DNA from: Streptomyces lincolnensis
GTDB taxonomy: Bacteria > Actinomycetota > Actinomycetes > Streptomycetales > Streptomycetaceae
Length of the DNA: 64,000 nt
Direction: 5' to 3'
Assembly (NCBI RefSeq): GCF_021173675.1
Contig: NZ_JAIHON010000001.1
Location: 558,001-622,000, forward strand
In this document: positions 17,873 through 26,064 of the stretch, piece after piece
Position numbering within the stretch: position 1 is the stretch's first letter
Layout: each line of letters opens with the position of its first letter
Position numbers and translations under genes: made by a program
Notes under the pieces: generated by a model
Databases searched by the model: none
What the model was told of the DNA's origin: nothing
What the model saw: the letters and a program-made list of their open reading frames with translations, nothing else

Positions 17873-17938
17873 ACGGCTCCTCCGTCAGTCCCGCGAGGGG
17901 GCGACAAGCTCTGCGGGCTGGACCGTACCGCTCCCGGC

Positions 17939-18010
17939 AAGCGCTTTCTAGACCTCGGACCGATTTCACAAGATTGCCAACTTCGAGGGAACGAAAGCCC
18001 TTTCGCGAAA
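17939..18010. promoter_or_regulatory. Operator cluster between CE12 and PL4 genes
   Basis: The 204-base divergent gap holds AAGCGCTT (17939-17946, perfect palindrome). Sixty bases nearer the PL4 gene are CGAAAGCCCTTTCG (17992-18005, 6-bp arms) and the overlapping perfect palindrome TTTCGCGAAA (18001-18010). Such sequences are typical LacI-family operators of carbohydrate genes. They could control both directions. Confidence 0.5.
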
Positions 18011-18076
18011 TCGATTCAACTGTCACTCTCCAATCACCCGCGTCACCCCCACACCCCCTCGAAGGAGGGCACCCCC

Positions 18077-19756
18077 ATGTCCGGAACCCCCTCGAACAGA
18101 CCGGTCCGTCGCCGCACCTTCGTCCTCGGCACGGCGGCCGCCGCAGGATCGGCCGCCCTCGCCGGGCCGCTCGCCCAGACCGCCTCCGCGGCGGCCTTCG
18201 GCTACAGCGACGACGGCACGAACTACGTCGTCGACACCGGCGCCAGCCTGGTGTTCAAGGTCAACAAGTCCAACGGCGACCTGACCTCGCTGGTCTACAA
18301 GGGCACCGAGTACCAGGGCTACGGCGGCATGAACTCGCACGTCGAGTCCGGCCTCGGCGCCTCCACCGTGAGCATCCGGCAGTCCGGTACGACCATCCTG
18401 ATCTCGGTCACGCACGGCACGCTCAGGCACTACTACGCGGCCCGCAGCGGCGAGAACAACATCTACCTGTGGACCAACCGGGCCGACACCTCCGTCGCGT
18501 CGAGCCGGTACATCGTGCGCGTGAAGAAGGGCCTGTTCCTCAACGACGAGCCCGACTCCTACACGTACACGAACTCCACCATCGAGGCCTCGGACGTGTT
18601 CGCGAAGTCCGACGGCCAGACCCGCTCCAAGCACTACTCCAAGCTGCGGGTGATGGACTACAACTACATCGGCTGGAGCGCGAACGGCGTCGGCCTGTGG
18701 ATCGTCCGCTCCAACCACGAGAAGGCCGCGGGCGGCCCCTTCTACCGCTCGCTGCTGCGCCACCAGAGCGCCGACGGCGGCGGCCTGTACGAGATCCTGC
18801 ACTACGCCCAGAACCAGACCGAGAACGAGCGCTTCGGCCTCCAGGGCCCGTACGTCATCGCCTTCACGGACGGCGGCGCCCCCTCCTCGTCGCTGTTCCC
18901 CGGCACACTGACCACCTCCTGGGCGGACTCGCTCGGCATCGCCGGTTACGTCGGCGCGGGCGGCCGGGGCCGGGTCGCGGGCGTCGGCATCACCGGCCGG
19001 AACACCGCCCACCCCTACACCGTCGGCCTCGCCAACTCGGCGGCGCAGTACTGGGGTTCGACCCGTTCCTCGGACGGCTACTTCTCCATCCCCGGCGTCC
19101 TGCCGGGGACGTACACGCTGACGGTCTTCAAGAGCGAACTCGCCGTCTACACCACCTCCGTGACGGTCACCGCCGGTGGCACCACGACCCTGAACTCGAT
19201 CGCGATCCCGTCCACGAACGACCCGTCCAACGCGGGCACGATCTGGCGGATCAACGACTGGACGGGCACCCCGGCCGGCTTCAAGAACGCCGACCTGATG
19301 ACGTACGCCCACCCGTCGGACGTGCGGGCCGCCGCGTGGACCGGCAACGTGGTGATCGGCAGCGGCAGCGAGACCTCGGCCTTCCCCTGCTACCTGTGGA
19401 AGGACGTCAACAGCGGTCTGCTCGTGTACTTCAAGCTGACCGCCGCCCAGGCCGCCGCCGCGCACACCCTGCGCATCGGCGTGACGACGGCCTACGCCAA
19501 CGGCCGACCGCAGGTCACCGTCAACTCCTGGGCCTCGCCGATCCCCTCCCCGCCCACCCAGCCGAGCACCCGGTCCCTGACCAACGGGTCCTACCGGGGC
19601 AACAACCACACGTTCACCTACAACGTCCCGGCCAGCGCCTGGCTCACGGACACCGGCCAGTACAACGTGCTGAAGATCGACGTGGTGAGCGGTTCGGGGG
19701 CCGCCGGCTATCTCAGCGCGGGCACGTCGATCGACGCGATCGACCTGCTCGCCTGA
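18077..19756 (+). CDS. Rhamnogalacturonan endolyase, PL4 family
   Basis: This 559-residue protein is exported by Tat (RRRTFVLGTAAAAGSAALAG). The N-terminal catalytic domain (about 40-310) contains SKHYSKLRVMDYNYIGW and RSNHEKAAGGPFYRSLL. By family knowledge a Lys and a His are catalytic, plausibly Lys185 and His214 here. A fibronectin III-like domain (about 315-375, YFSIPGVLPGTYTLTVFK) and a C-terminal carbohydrate-binding-like domain (about 385-559, IWRINDWTGTPAGFKN) follow, the standard PL4 three-domain order. It cleaves the rhamnogalacturonan I backbone by beta-elimination. GAAGGAGG lies upstream of the ATG. Confidence 0.92.
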   Translation: MSGTPSNRPVRRRTFVLGTAAAAGSAALAGPLAQTASAAAFGYSDDGTNYVVDTGASLVFKVNKSNGDLTSLVYKGTEYQGYGGMNSHVESGLGASTVSIRQSGTTILISVTHGTLRHYYAARSGENNIYLWTNRADTSVASSRYIVRVKKGLFLNDEPDSYTYTNSTIEASDVFAKSDGQTRSKHYSKLRVMDYNYIGWSANGVGLWIVRSNHEKAAGGPFYRSLLRHQSADGGGLYEILHYAQNQTENERFGLQGPYVIAFTDGGAPSSSLFPGTLTTSWADSLGIAGYVGAGGRGRVAGVGITGRNTAHPYTVGLANSAAQYWGSTRSSDGYFSIPGVLPGTYTLTVFKSELAVYTTSVTVTAGGTTTLNSIAIPSTNDPSNAGTIWRINDWTGTPAGFKNADLMTYAHPSDVRAAAWTGNVVIGSGSETSAFPCYLWKDVNSGLLVYFKLTAAQAAAAHTLRIGVTTAYANGRPQVTVNSWASPIPSPPTQPSTRSLTNGSYRGNNHTFTYNVPASAWLTDTGQYNVLKIDVVSGSGAAGYLSAGTSIDAIDLLA

Positions 19757-19763
19757 TCAGCCG

Positions 19764-21176
19764 TCAGGTTCCGCGCGTCCACTGCTGGTTCGTCGCCCCG
19801 TTGCACGTGTACGTGATGATCGCGGCGGCGTTGGCGGTGGACGCGCCGTTCACGTCCAGGCACTCACCGGTCGCGCGGGACTTGATGTTCACGTAGGAGC
19901 CGGTGGTGGTCAGCGACCACTGCTGGGCGGTCGAGGAGGCGTTGCAGTTCTCCTGGGTGACCGTGCTCGCGTTCTCCTGCACGCACAGGGAGCTGTTCCT
20001 GACCATCAGCTGGTAGTAGCCGCTGCCCACCGACTTGAACCAGTACTTCTGGTTGCCGCCGCCGTTGCAGTCGTACTGCTTGATCTGGGCGCCCGCCCAC
20101 AGCGACTGGCTCGTGACGTCGGCGCACCTGGCGGAATGCCGGGCGATCAGCGTGTTGTACGTGGCGCTCGTGCCGCTGATGGTCCCGGCGGCCGTGTCGA
20201 TGGTGACCTCCGGGGCCCACGCCATGGACATCGAGGTGGAGCTCGGGAAGCTCAACGGCAGCCACACGTACCGCGAGTCGTTGACGGTCCCGCCGAAGGA
20301 GTTGCCCCAGCGGTCGCCCAGGTAGAGGTAGGAGGTGCCCGAACCGCCCTGCACGGGAAGGACGAACGCGGTCTGCGAGCCGTACGTCGTGGAGTCGCCG
20401 ACGTTGGCCATCGCCGTCCAGGGACCGGCGATGTTGGTGGCCGTGGCGTACTGCTGCTGGTTGGGGCTCCAGCCGGTGGCGCCCGAAGTGAGCATGAAAT
20501 AGACGCCGTTGCGCTTGAAGAGGGCGGGTGCCTCGCGGTGGCCGCCGTGCCAGGGGTCGGCGACCAGGCTCGCGATGCCGGTGTAGTCGGCGGTGAGCCG
20601 GTAGATCTGGAGGTCGTAGTTCTCGCGGGCGGCGGAGACCATGTAGCCGGCGCCGTCGGTGTCCACGAAGACCGTGATGTCACGGGACATGTGCTGGCCG
20701 AGCGGCCGGAAGCTGCCCCGCCAGGTGTAGTTGCCGTCCACGGTGTCGGAGACGGCGACGGCCGCGCGGGCCTCGCTGTAGTCGACGCCGTTCTCCTTGT
20801 GCATCCACATCACGAACTTGCCGGTGGAGGCGTTGTACATGACCTTGGGCCGCTCGATGTTGGCGGTCGCGAGCTCCGGGTCGGTGGCCTCGGTCAGGAC
20901 GTGGTTCCTGAACTCCCAGTTCTTCAGGTCCGTGGAGCGGTAGGCGTCCACGTACCGGAAGGTGTTGTCGGCGTTGCGGTTCTCGCCGAACCAGTAGTAG
21001 TAGTTCCCGACCTTGAGGACCCCACCGCCGTGGGCGTGCACGGGGTTGCCCGAAGTGTCGGTGAACTGGGTGCCGTTGACGATCGTCTGCGGGGCGGCCT
21101 GGGCGGGACCCGCGGTGGCCAGGGCGCCGAGCAGCGCCAGGCAGAGGGCGAGCAGAGCGGCGTGGGCACGTCTCAT
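19764..21176 (-). CDS. GH43 exo-beta-1,3-galactanase-like protein with ricin-type lectin domain
   Basis: This 470-residue protein has a Sec signal ending AQAA at about residue 28. The N-terminal five-bladed domain has VHAHGGGVLKVGNYYYWFGE, IERPKVMYN (Glu108), HREAPALF (Glu215) and YGSQTAF (Gln268). These correspond to the GH43 subfamily of galactan 1,3-beta-galactosidases, where a Gln rather than an Asp is reported to act with the Glu acid. Residues about 340-470 form a ricin-type (CBM13) trefoil with repeated QxW motifs. It would attack the backbone of arabinogalactan proteins. ATG 21176 follows the upstream stop directly (TGATG); a GTG three bases earlier is equally possible. Confidence 0.88.
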   Translation of the reverse strand: MRRAHAALLALCLALLGALATAGPAQAAPQTIVNGTQFTDTSGNPVHAHGGGVLKVGNYYYWFGENRNADNTFRYVDAYRSTDLKNWEFRNHVLTEATDPELATANIERPKVMYNASTGKFVMWMHKENGVDYSEARAAVAVSDTVDGNYTWRGSFRPLGQHMSRDITVFVDTDGAGYMVSAARENYDLQIYRLTADYTGIASLVADPWHGGHREAPALFKRNGVYFMLTSGATGWSPNQQQYATATNIAGPWTAMANVGDSTTYGSQTAFVLPVQGGSGTSYLYLGDRWGNSFGGTVNDSRYVWLPLSFPSSTSMSMAWAPEVTIDTAAGTISGTSATYNTLIARHSARCADVTSQSLWAGAQIKQYDCNGGGNQKYWFKSVGSGYYQLMVRNSSLCVQENASTVTQENCNASSTAQQWSLTTTGSYVNIKSRATGECLDVNGASTANAAAIITYTCNGATNQQWTRGT

Positions 21177-22297
21177 CACGCACTCTCCTTGACGGTGGTG
21201 GTGGCGGTGGCCGTGTCGGCCACCGGGATGCCGAAGTCCGGGGTGCCGTCCGCGTTCCAGCCGAGCTTCTGGACGCGGGTGTGGCGGTTGGGGTCGTTCA
21301 GCGGGTCGCCGACGATCTCCTTGTACTGGCGGGCGTGGTAGACGAGGACGTCACTGCAGCCGTCCTCGGCGACGGTGAAGCAGTTGTGGCCGGGGCCGTA
21401 CTGCTTGGTGGTGTCGTTGCTGGTGAACACCGGGGTCGGCGACTTGGACCAGCTCGCCGGGTTCATCAGGTCGGCGTCCGCGTCGACGGTCAGCAGGCCC
21501 ATGCAGTAGTTGAAGTCGGTGGCACTGGCCGAGTAGGACATGAACAGCCGGCCGTTGCGGGCGATGACCGACGGGCCCTCGTTGACCTTGAAGCCGATGC
21601 GCTCCCAGTCGTACTCCGGGGTGGACAGGCGTATCTGAGGACCCGTCAGGGTCCACGGGTTCGCCATCCTCGACAGGAAGATGCCGGTGTTGTTGTCCAT
21701 GCCGGGTTCGTGCTGGGCCCAGGCGAGGTAGCGGGAGCCCCGGTGGGTGAAGGTGGTGGCGTCGAGGGAGAAGGTCTCCCACGCGGTCTTGAGCCGGCCG
21801 CGCTCGGTCCAGGTGCCCTTGAAGGGATCGCGGCTCGCGTTCTCCAGGACCCAGATGCGGATGTCCCACACGCTCTCGGCGGGCGCCGCGGCGAAGTAGA
21901 TGTACCACTTGCCGCCGATCCGGTGGATCTCCGGCGCCCAGATGTGCGCGCCCATGTTCCCGGTGGCGTGCTTGCGCCAGATCACGGACTCGGCGGCGGT
22001 CGCGAGGCCGTTGAGGGTGCGGGAGCGGCGCAGGATGATCCGGTCGTACTCGGGGGCGGTGGCCGTGAAGTAGTAGAAGCCGTCGGCGTGACGGTGGATG
22101 TGCGGGTCGGCCCGGTTGCGGACGAGCGGGTTCACGAAGGGGGCTGCCTTCCGGTCCGGGACGGCGTGGGCGACACCCGGCGCGGCGGCGAGGGCGCCCG
22201 CGGCCAGGGCACCCTTCAGCATCAGTCTGCGGCCGGGTCCCGTTGTCACCTGCGGGTCGTCCGGGGTTTCGGGTCGGTCGTCGTCGGTGCGGCTCAT
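21176..22297 (-). CDS. GH43 alpha-L-arabinofuranosidase-like protein (GH43_26 type)
   Basis: This 373-residue protein has a Tat-like leader (GRRLMLKGALAAGALAAAPG). The GH43 residues are visible: NRADPHIHR (base Asp64), SLDATTF (Asp179) and KVNEGPSV (Glu240). The pattern fits the subfamily of exo-1,5-alpha-L-arabinofuranosidases. No binding module is attached. Its stop overlaps the start region of the galactanase-like gene, so both are one transcript. Together they would strip arabinose and then the beta-1,3-galactan of arabinogalactan. An in-frame start at 22354 is possible, but the Tat leader and a GAGAGG site support 22297. Confidence 0.87.
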   Translation of the reverse strand: MSRTDDDRPETPDDPQVTTGPGRRLMLKGALAAGALAAAPGVAHAVPDRKAAPFVNPLVRNRADPHIHRHADGFYYFTATAPEYDRIILRRSRTLNGLATAAESVIWRKHATGNMGAHIWAPEIHRIGGKWYIYFAAAPAESVWDIRIWVLENASRDPFKGTWTERGRLKTAWETFSLDATTFTHRGSRYLAWAQHEPGMDNNTGIFLSRMANPWTLTGPQIRLSTPEYDWERIGFKVNEGPSVIARNGRLFMSYSASATDFNYCMGLLTVDADADLMNPASWSKSPTPVFTSNDTTKQYGPGHNCFTVAEDGCSDVLVYHARQYKEIVGDPLNDPNRHTRVQKLGWNADGTPDFGIPVADTATATTTVKESA

Positions 22298-22336
22298 GCG
22301 GAGTGCCTCTCGGAGGTGGGGTGTCCTGAGAGTGAT

Positions 22337-22371
22337 GTTCGATATTGAGAACATCTGTTGTGATTGCGAAC
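22337..22371 (-). promoter_or_regulatory. Repeated ATTG(A/C)GAAC operator-like elements before the GH43 operon
   Basis: GTTCGATATTGAGAAC (22337-22352) has GTTC/GAAC arms. ATTGAGAAC (22344-22352) is repeated as ATTGCGAAC (22363-22371), exactly 19 bases apart, about two helical turns. It lies about 40-75 bases before the GH43 start and is AT-rich compared with its surroundings. Confidence 0.45.
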
Positions 22372-22423
22372 AGCCGAAAGGTAAGGCTGGGGAACGGGGA
22401 GGTCAACGGGTTGGACGCGACAA

Positions 22424-22452
22424 GAGAAGGCGCTTTCTGCATGCGCTTTCTG
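22424..22452. promoter_or_regulatory. GCGCTTTCTG direct repeats
   Basis: GCGCTTTCTG occurs at 22430-22439 and 22443-22452. With its flank the first copy forms the near-palindrome AGAAGGCGCTTTCT. The motif resembles the AAGCGCTT element at 17939, suggesting a regulator shared with the rhamnogalacturonan genes or control of the rightward surface-protein gene. Confidence 0.4.
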
Positions 22453-22525
22453 TCGGCCCGCGGACTGAGCGGAACCCAGGCCTCAGTTTTTGTTATCGGC
22501 GGCCCCTCCGGCCCGTCTCCGATAC

Positions 22526-24613
22526 GTGCGCAGCCATACCCACAGGACAGCAGCGGTCATCGCCGTGATGGTGACCGCCTCGATGGCCATCGCTCCCCAG
22601 GCGGTGGCCGCCGGCCCCCGGGACGTCACCGCCGACGTCCTGGCCGACCGGGACGTCACGCTCACCGGTGACACCGTGGTGACCGTCCCTGCGGGGACGA
22701 CGACCTACGACGGGGTGTTCCGCGGCGAGGGCACCCTCACCGTGCGCGGCACCGGGACGCTCGTCCTGACCAAGGACAGCGACTTCACCCTCCCCCGGTC
22801 CCGGCAGCGGGTGTCCGTGCGGGGCGGCAACCACCCGTACGTCACGACGACCGACCCGGACCCGCCCGCGGTCACCGTGGAGCGCGGCGCCACCCTCCAG
22901 TACGGCGACGGCGGCACGGCCGGCCTGATCGGCCACTTCCCGTACGGCACCCCGGCCTTCCGGCTCAACCAGGACAACATCCGGGTCGACGGCACCCTGC
23001 GGCTCGCCCTGAGGAGCGCCTACAACCTCGGCCACGTCAGCGGCTCCGGGCTGATCAGCCAGCCCAGGTTCCTGTGGGGCACCTGGGACCTGTCGGGCAC
23101 GAACTCCTTCTCCGGTGTGATCGACAACGGCACGCAGGTCAACGCCGGACGCCCGGAGTACGCAACCTCGCTGCCCCGGGTGCGCAAGATCCTCAACCAG
23201 GGCACCTTCACCGTGGACACCCCGCTCGGGCAGACCGTCACGATGGGGATGGACTTCTACCAGCGCGAGTACGGCAGCGACATCAACGTCCAGTCCAGGC
23301 CCGGCGGCAAGGTGATCCTCACGGGCCAGTACAGCTGGTCGGACCGGGGCGGCGACCGCGACCCCTCGCTCAGCGACCCCGCCCTGAACTGGACGCCCGC
23401 CCGCAAGAACGTCAACAAGCGCGGCACCAACATCAAGGGCGCGGACGTCCAGTGGGGCGACGGGACGACGGACAGGATCTTCATGCCGGGTACCGCCGAG
23501 ACGGTCTACATCAACCTCCTCGCGGCCCGCTCCCGTTCCCGGCTGACCTTCGACTACAACGGCCCGGTGACGCTGGGCGCCCCCATCGGCGGCGGGCGCT
23601 TCCACGACACGCTGTCCGCGCCCGGCGCGGGGGATGTCGTCATCGCCGGGACGCGGGGCAACGACGTCACCTTCGCCGCCGTCCAGTACTACGACGGCGC
23701 GACGACCGTCGAGAAGGGCGCCGTGCTGCGGCTCGGCCTCGGCAGGCCCGGCGGCGACGGCGGGCTCTACACGCGGGGCGGCCTCTACAAGGTCGTCAAC
23801 GACGGCACGCTGGTCCTGAACAACGCGGCCAAGCCCCTGTCCCTGTCCCGGATCAGCGGCAGCGGGTCACTCGTGCAGTCCGGTGCGGCGACCACGACAC
23901 TGACGGGCACGGCCGTGACGTACACCGGGACGACGACGGTCACGCGGGGCACCCTCGCCCTGTCCTCGGGGGCGACGCTCGCCCACAGCAAGGCGATCCG
24001 GCTCACGTCCGCCGGGGCGCGGCTCGACGCCGGGGCGGCGGGACTGCGGGTGTCGACCGCGCTGTCCGGCCGGGGCACGGTGGTGGGGGCGGTGACGAAC
24101 GAAGGGGTCGTCACCGGTGGTCCGACGGTCTCCGGGGACTACACGCAGCGGGCCGAGGGCCAACTGGTCCTGGGCGACGCCCCGTTGAAGGTGACGGGTG
24201 CGGTACGGCTGGCCGGGGAGCTCGACCTGTCGGCCGCGGGTACGGACCCCGCGCGGGAGATCACGGTGCTGGAGCACTCCGGGCACAGGGAGGTCGTCGG
24301 GTCGTTCGACGGCCTGAAGGAGGGCACACGGCTCAAGCTCGCCGACACGACCTACCGGATCAGTTACCGGGGCGGGGACGGGAACGACGTCGTGCTGAGT
24401 GCCATCACCGCGAGCCCGTCGCCCTCCGAGCGCGATGGGACGCCGTCCGGGGATGTCGCCGCGGAGACGCGCGGCGCGAACACGGCGGGCGGTGGGCTCG
24501 GTTGGTGGCCGTACGTGCTGGCCGTGGGGCTCCTGCTCGGGCTGGTGCTGCCTGCGTCGCTGCGGCGGAGGGCAGGGCGACGCGGGGGTGGGCGCCACTC
24601 CGCCCGGGGGTGA
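22526..24613 (+). CDS. Membrane-anchored surface protein with autotransporter-type beta-strand repeats
   Basis: This protein of about 695 residues has a signal peptide (AAVIAVMVTASMAIAPQAVAA), then a long region of short Gly/Thr-rich strands such as GATTVEKGAVLRLG, NDGTLVLNNA, YTGTTTVTRGTLALSSGATLAH. These are passenger-associated (PATR) repeats, best known from autotransporter adhesins. The protein ends with a transmembrane helix (WWPYVLAVGLLLGLVLPASL) and an Arg-rich tail, with no sortase motif. It would be a beta-helical cell-surface protein, perhaps binding polysaccharide given the neighbours. The GTG at 22526 is chosen; a TTG at 22490 would place a TTA as second codon. Confidence 0.78.
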   Translation: MRSHTHRTAAVIAVMVTASMAIAPQAVAAGPRDVTADVLADRDVTLTGDTVVTVPAGTTTYDGVFRGEGTLTVRGTGTLVLTKDSDFTLPRSRQRVSVRGGNHPYVTTTDPDPPAVTVERGATLQYGDGGTAGLIGHFPYGTPAFRLNQDNIRVDGTLRLALRSAYNLGHVSGSGLISQPRFLWGTWDLSGTNSFSGVIDNGTQVNAGRPEYATSLPRVRKILNQGTFTVDTPLGQTVTMGMDFYQREYGSDINVQSRPGGKVILTGQYSWSDRGGDRDPSLSDPALNWTPARKNVNKRGTNIKGADVQWGDGTTDRIFMPGTAETVYINLLAARSRSRLTFDYNGPVTLGAPIGGGRFHDTLSAPGAGDVVIAGTRGNDVTFAAVQYYDGATTVEKGAVLRLGLGRPGGDGGLYTRGGLYKVVNDGTLVLNNAAKPLSLSRISGSGSLVQSGAATTTLTGTAVTYTGTTTVTRGTLALSSGATLAHSKAIRLTSAGARLDAGAAGLRVSTALSGRGTVVGAVTNEGVVTGGPTVSGDYTQRAEGQLVLGDAPLKVTGAVRLAGELDLSAAGTDPAREITVLEHSGHREVVGSFDGLKEGTRLKLADTTYRISYRGGDGNDVVLSAITASPSPSERDGTPSGDVAAETRGANTAGGGLGWWPYVLAVGLLLGLVLPASLRRRAGRRGGGRHSARG

Positions 24614-24618
24614 GCCGC

Positions 24619-24645
24619 GGCCGGTACCGCGAGGAGGCACCGGCC
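24619..24645. terminator. Hairpin between convergent genes
   Basis: GGCCGGT (24619-24625) and ACCGGCC (24639-24645) form a 7-bp stem with a 13-base loop between the stops of the surface-protein gene and the Rid-family gene. It may serve both directions. Confidence 0.45.
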
Positions 24646-24664
24646 CCCAGCTCCGGGCGCCCGC

Positions 24665-25072
24665 TCAGTCGAGGACCGCCGTGGCTTCGATCTCGACCAG
24701 ATGCTCGGGGATGTCCAGCGCCGCGACACCGATCAGCGTGGCGGGCGGCACCGGAGTGATCCCCAGCTTCGCGGACGCCCGGGAGACTCCCTCCAGGAGC
24801 GCGGGCATCCTGTCGGGCGTCCAGTCGACGACGTAGAAGGTCAGTTTCGCCACGTCACCGAAGGAACCGCCGGCCTCGGCCAGCGCGGTGGCGATGTTGA
24901 GGTAGCTCTGCTCCACCTGGGCGGCGAGGTCGCCCACGCCGACCGTGACGCCGTCCGCGTCCCAGGCGACCTGCCCGGCGATGAAGACCAGCTTCGAACC
25001 GGAGGCGATGGCCACCTGCCGGTAGACGTCGGTCTTCGGCAGTCCGTCGGGGTTCTTGAGGGTGATGGCCAT
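24665..25072 (-). CDS. Rid-family (YjgF/YER057c) protein lacking the catalytic Arg
   Basis: This 135-residue protein has the trimeric Rid fold: KLVFIAGQVAWDADG, QVEQSYLNIATALAEAGG and the C-terminal VEIEATAVLD. Archetypal RidA enzymes deaminate reactive enamines/imines using an Arg in PARSAVEVAAL-type sequence. Here the equivalent is PPATLIGVAAL with Thr in place of Arg. It is therefore probably a member of a non-canonical Rid subgroup, not a RidA deaminase. It is cytoplasmic and monocistronic; a CGGTT...AACCG pair lies in the 146-base gap upstream. Confidence 0.88.
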   Translation of the reverse strand: MAITLKNPDGLPKTDVYRQVAIASGSKLVFIAGQVAWDADGVTVGVGDLAAQVEQSYLNIATALAEAGGSFGDVAKLTFYVVDWTPDRMPALLEGVSRASAKLGITPVPPATLIGVAALDIPEHLVEIEATAVLD

Positions 25073-25218
25073 GCTGTCCGTCTCCTTGTCCGAGCTGTCT
25101 CTTTCGGTTACTCAGAAACCGTAGGAGAGTGTGCTCTGACATGGAAGAACGCACTTTTCGGTGACTGGGGAACCGGATGGTGACCCAGTAGTGCGTACGG
25201 CCGGGCGCGGGAACGGGG

Positions 25219-25944
25219 TCACCGGGCCGGTGGTTCCGGGACCACCGTGCGGTACGGGCCCTCGGCTGCCTTCAGGCGCTGCATGGACGTCAGCCGGACG
25301 GCGAAGTACACGGCGGCCACGGCGGCGGCGATGTCCAGGACGTCGGTCATCATGTACTGCACGACGGCGTCCCGGACCTCGGCGAGCGTGTCGGCGTCGT
25401 CGTAGCGTGACCCGGCGTACCGGCCGAGCAGGGTGCTGGAGACGAACAGGCCCCACCACAGGTTCACGGGCCAGATCGGCATCCGGTACGGCTCGCCGTC
25501 GGCGGGCAGTTGGGCGCTCGCCCCCCAGATGTCGATGGCGACGCGGTACGGCATCCAGAGGTTGACCAGCGGGATGAGCCAGGCTCCGATGGCCCAGCCG
25601 GGCCCGTTGCGGAACCGGTCGGGCCCCAGCGGCCCGGCGTTGCGGCGCGCCCCGAAGAACCAGACGACGAAGAGCACTGCGCAGGGCACGAATGTGATGA
25701 CCTGGAGGTTCCCGGCCCTTTCGTACAGCGAGTACGCGGCGTCCAACTCCTGCTGGGAAGCCATGACGAAGCCGTGGTTCCCGTCGATCAGTCGGTGGAT
25801 CCTGAATCCCGCGAACACGGCGAACAGATCGGTGAGGACGACGACCGCGAGCGACGCCGTGACGGCGGCCAGGAGGAGGCGTGAGAAGCGCGGTACCCCG
25901 CCGGGCAGCAAGGGTCTCGGGCGCAGCTCACTGGATGCGGACAT
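25219..25944 (-). CDS. DUF4328 membrane protein
   Basis: This 241-residue protein has about five to six transmembrane segments. The central NRNGPGWAIGAWLIPLVNLWMPYRVAIDIW-like stretch is characteristic of DUF4328, common in Streptomyces and of unknown function. It ends with a hydrophilic tail. The ATG at 25944 starts just before MSASSELRPRPLL. It shows no operon link with its neighbours. Confidence 0.8.
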   Translation of the reverse strand: MSASSELRPRPLLPGGVPRFSRLLLAAVTASLAVVVLTDLFAVFAGFRIHRLIDGNHGFVMASQQELDAAYSLYERAGNLQVITFVPCAVLFVVWFFGARRNAGPLGPDRFRNGPGWAIGAWLIPLVNLWMPYRVAIDIWGASAQLPADGEPYRMPIWPVNLWWGLFVSSTLLGRYAGSRYDDADTLAEVRDAVVQYMMTDVLDIAAAVAAVYFAVRLTSMQRLKAAEGPYRTVVPEPPAR

Positions 25945-26064
25945 GACGGTGGCCCCCCACGGGCGAGACATTCGGAGAACGGCCCGCGGAAGTGCGGTGC
26001 CAGGGAAAGGTACGCCGAGCCCGGGCGTCCCGTCCATGACAATTCGCAGGGGGCCCGGCGCAGG

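Noticed and set aside
14918..19756. Open frame of about 1600 codons on the plus strand ending in the PL4 lyase
   Set aside because: It is antisense to the DUF2264 and CE12 genes. The true PL4 start at 18077 has a ribosome site and a Tat leader.
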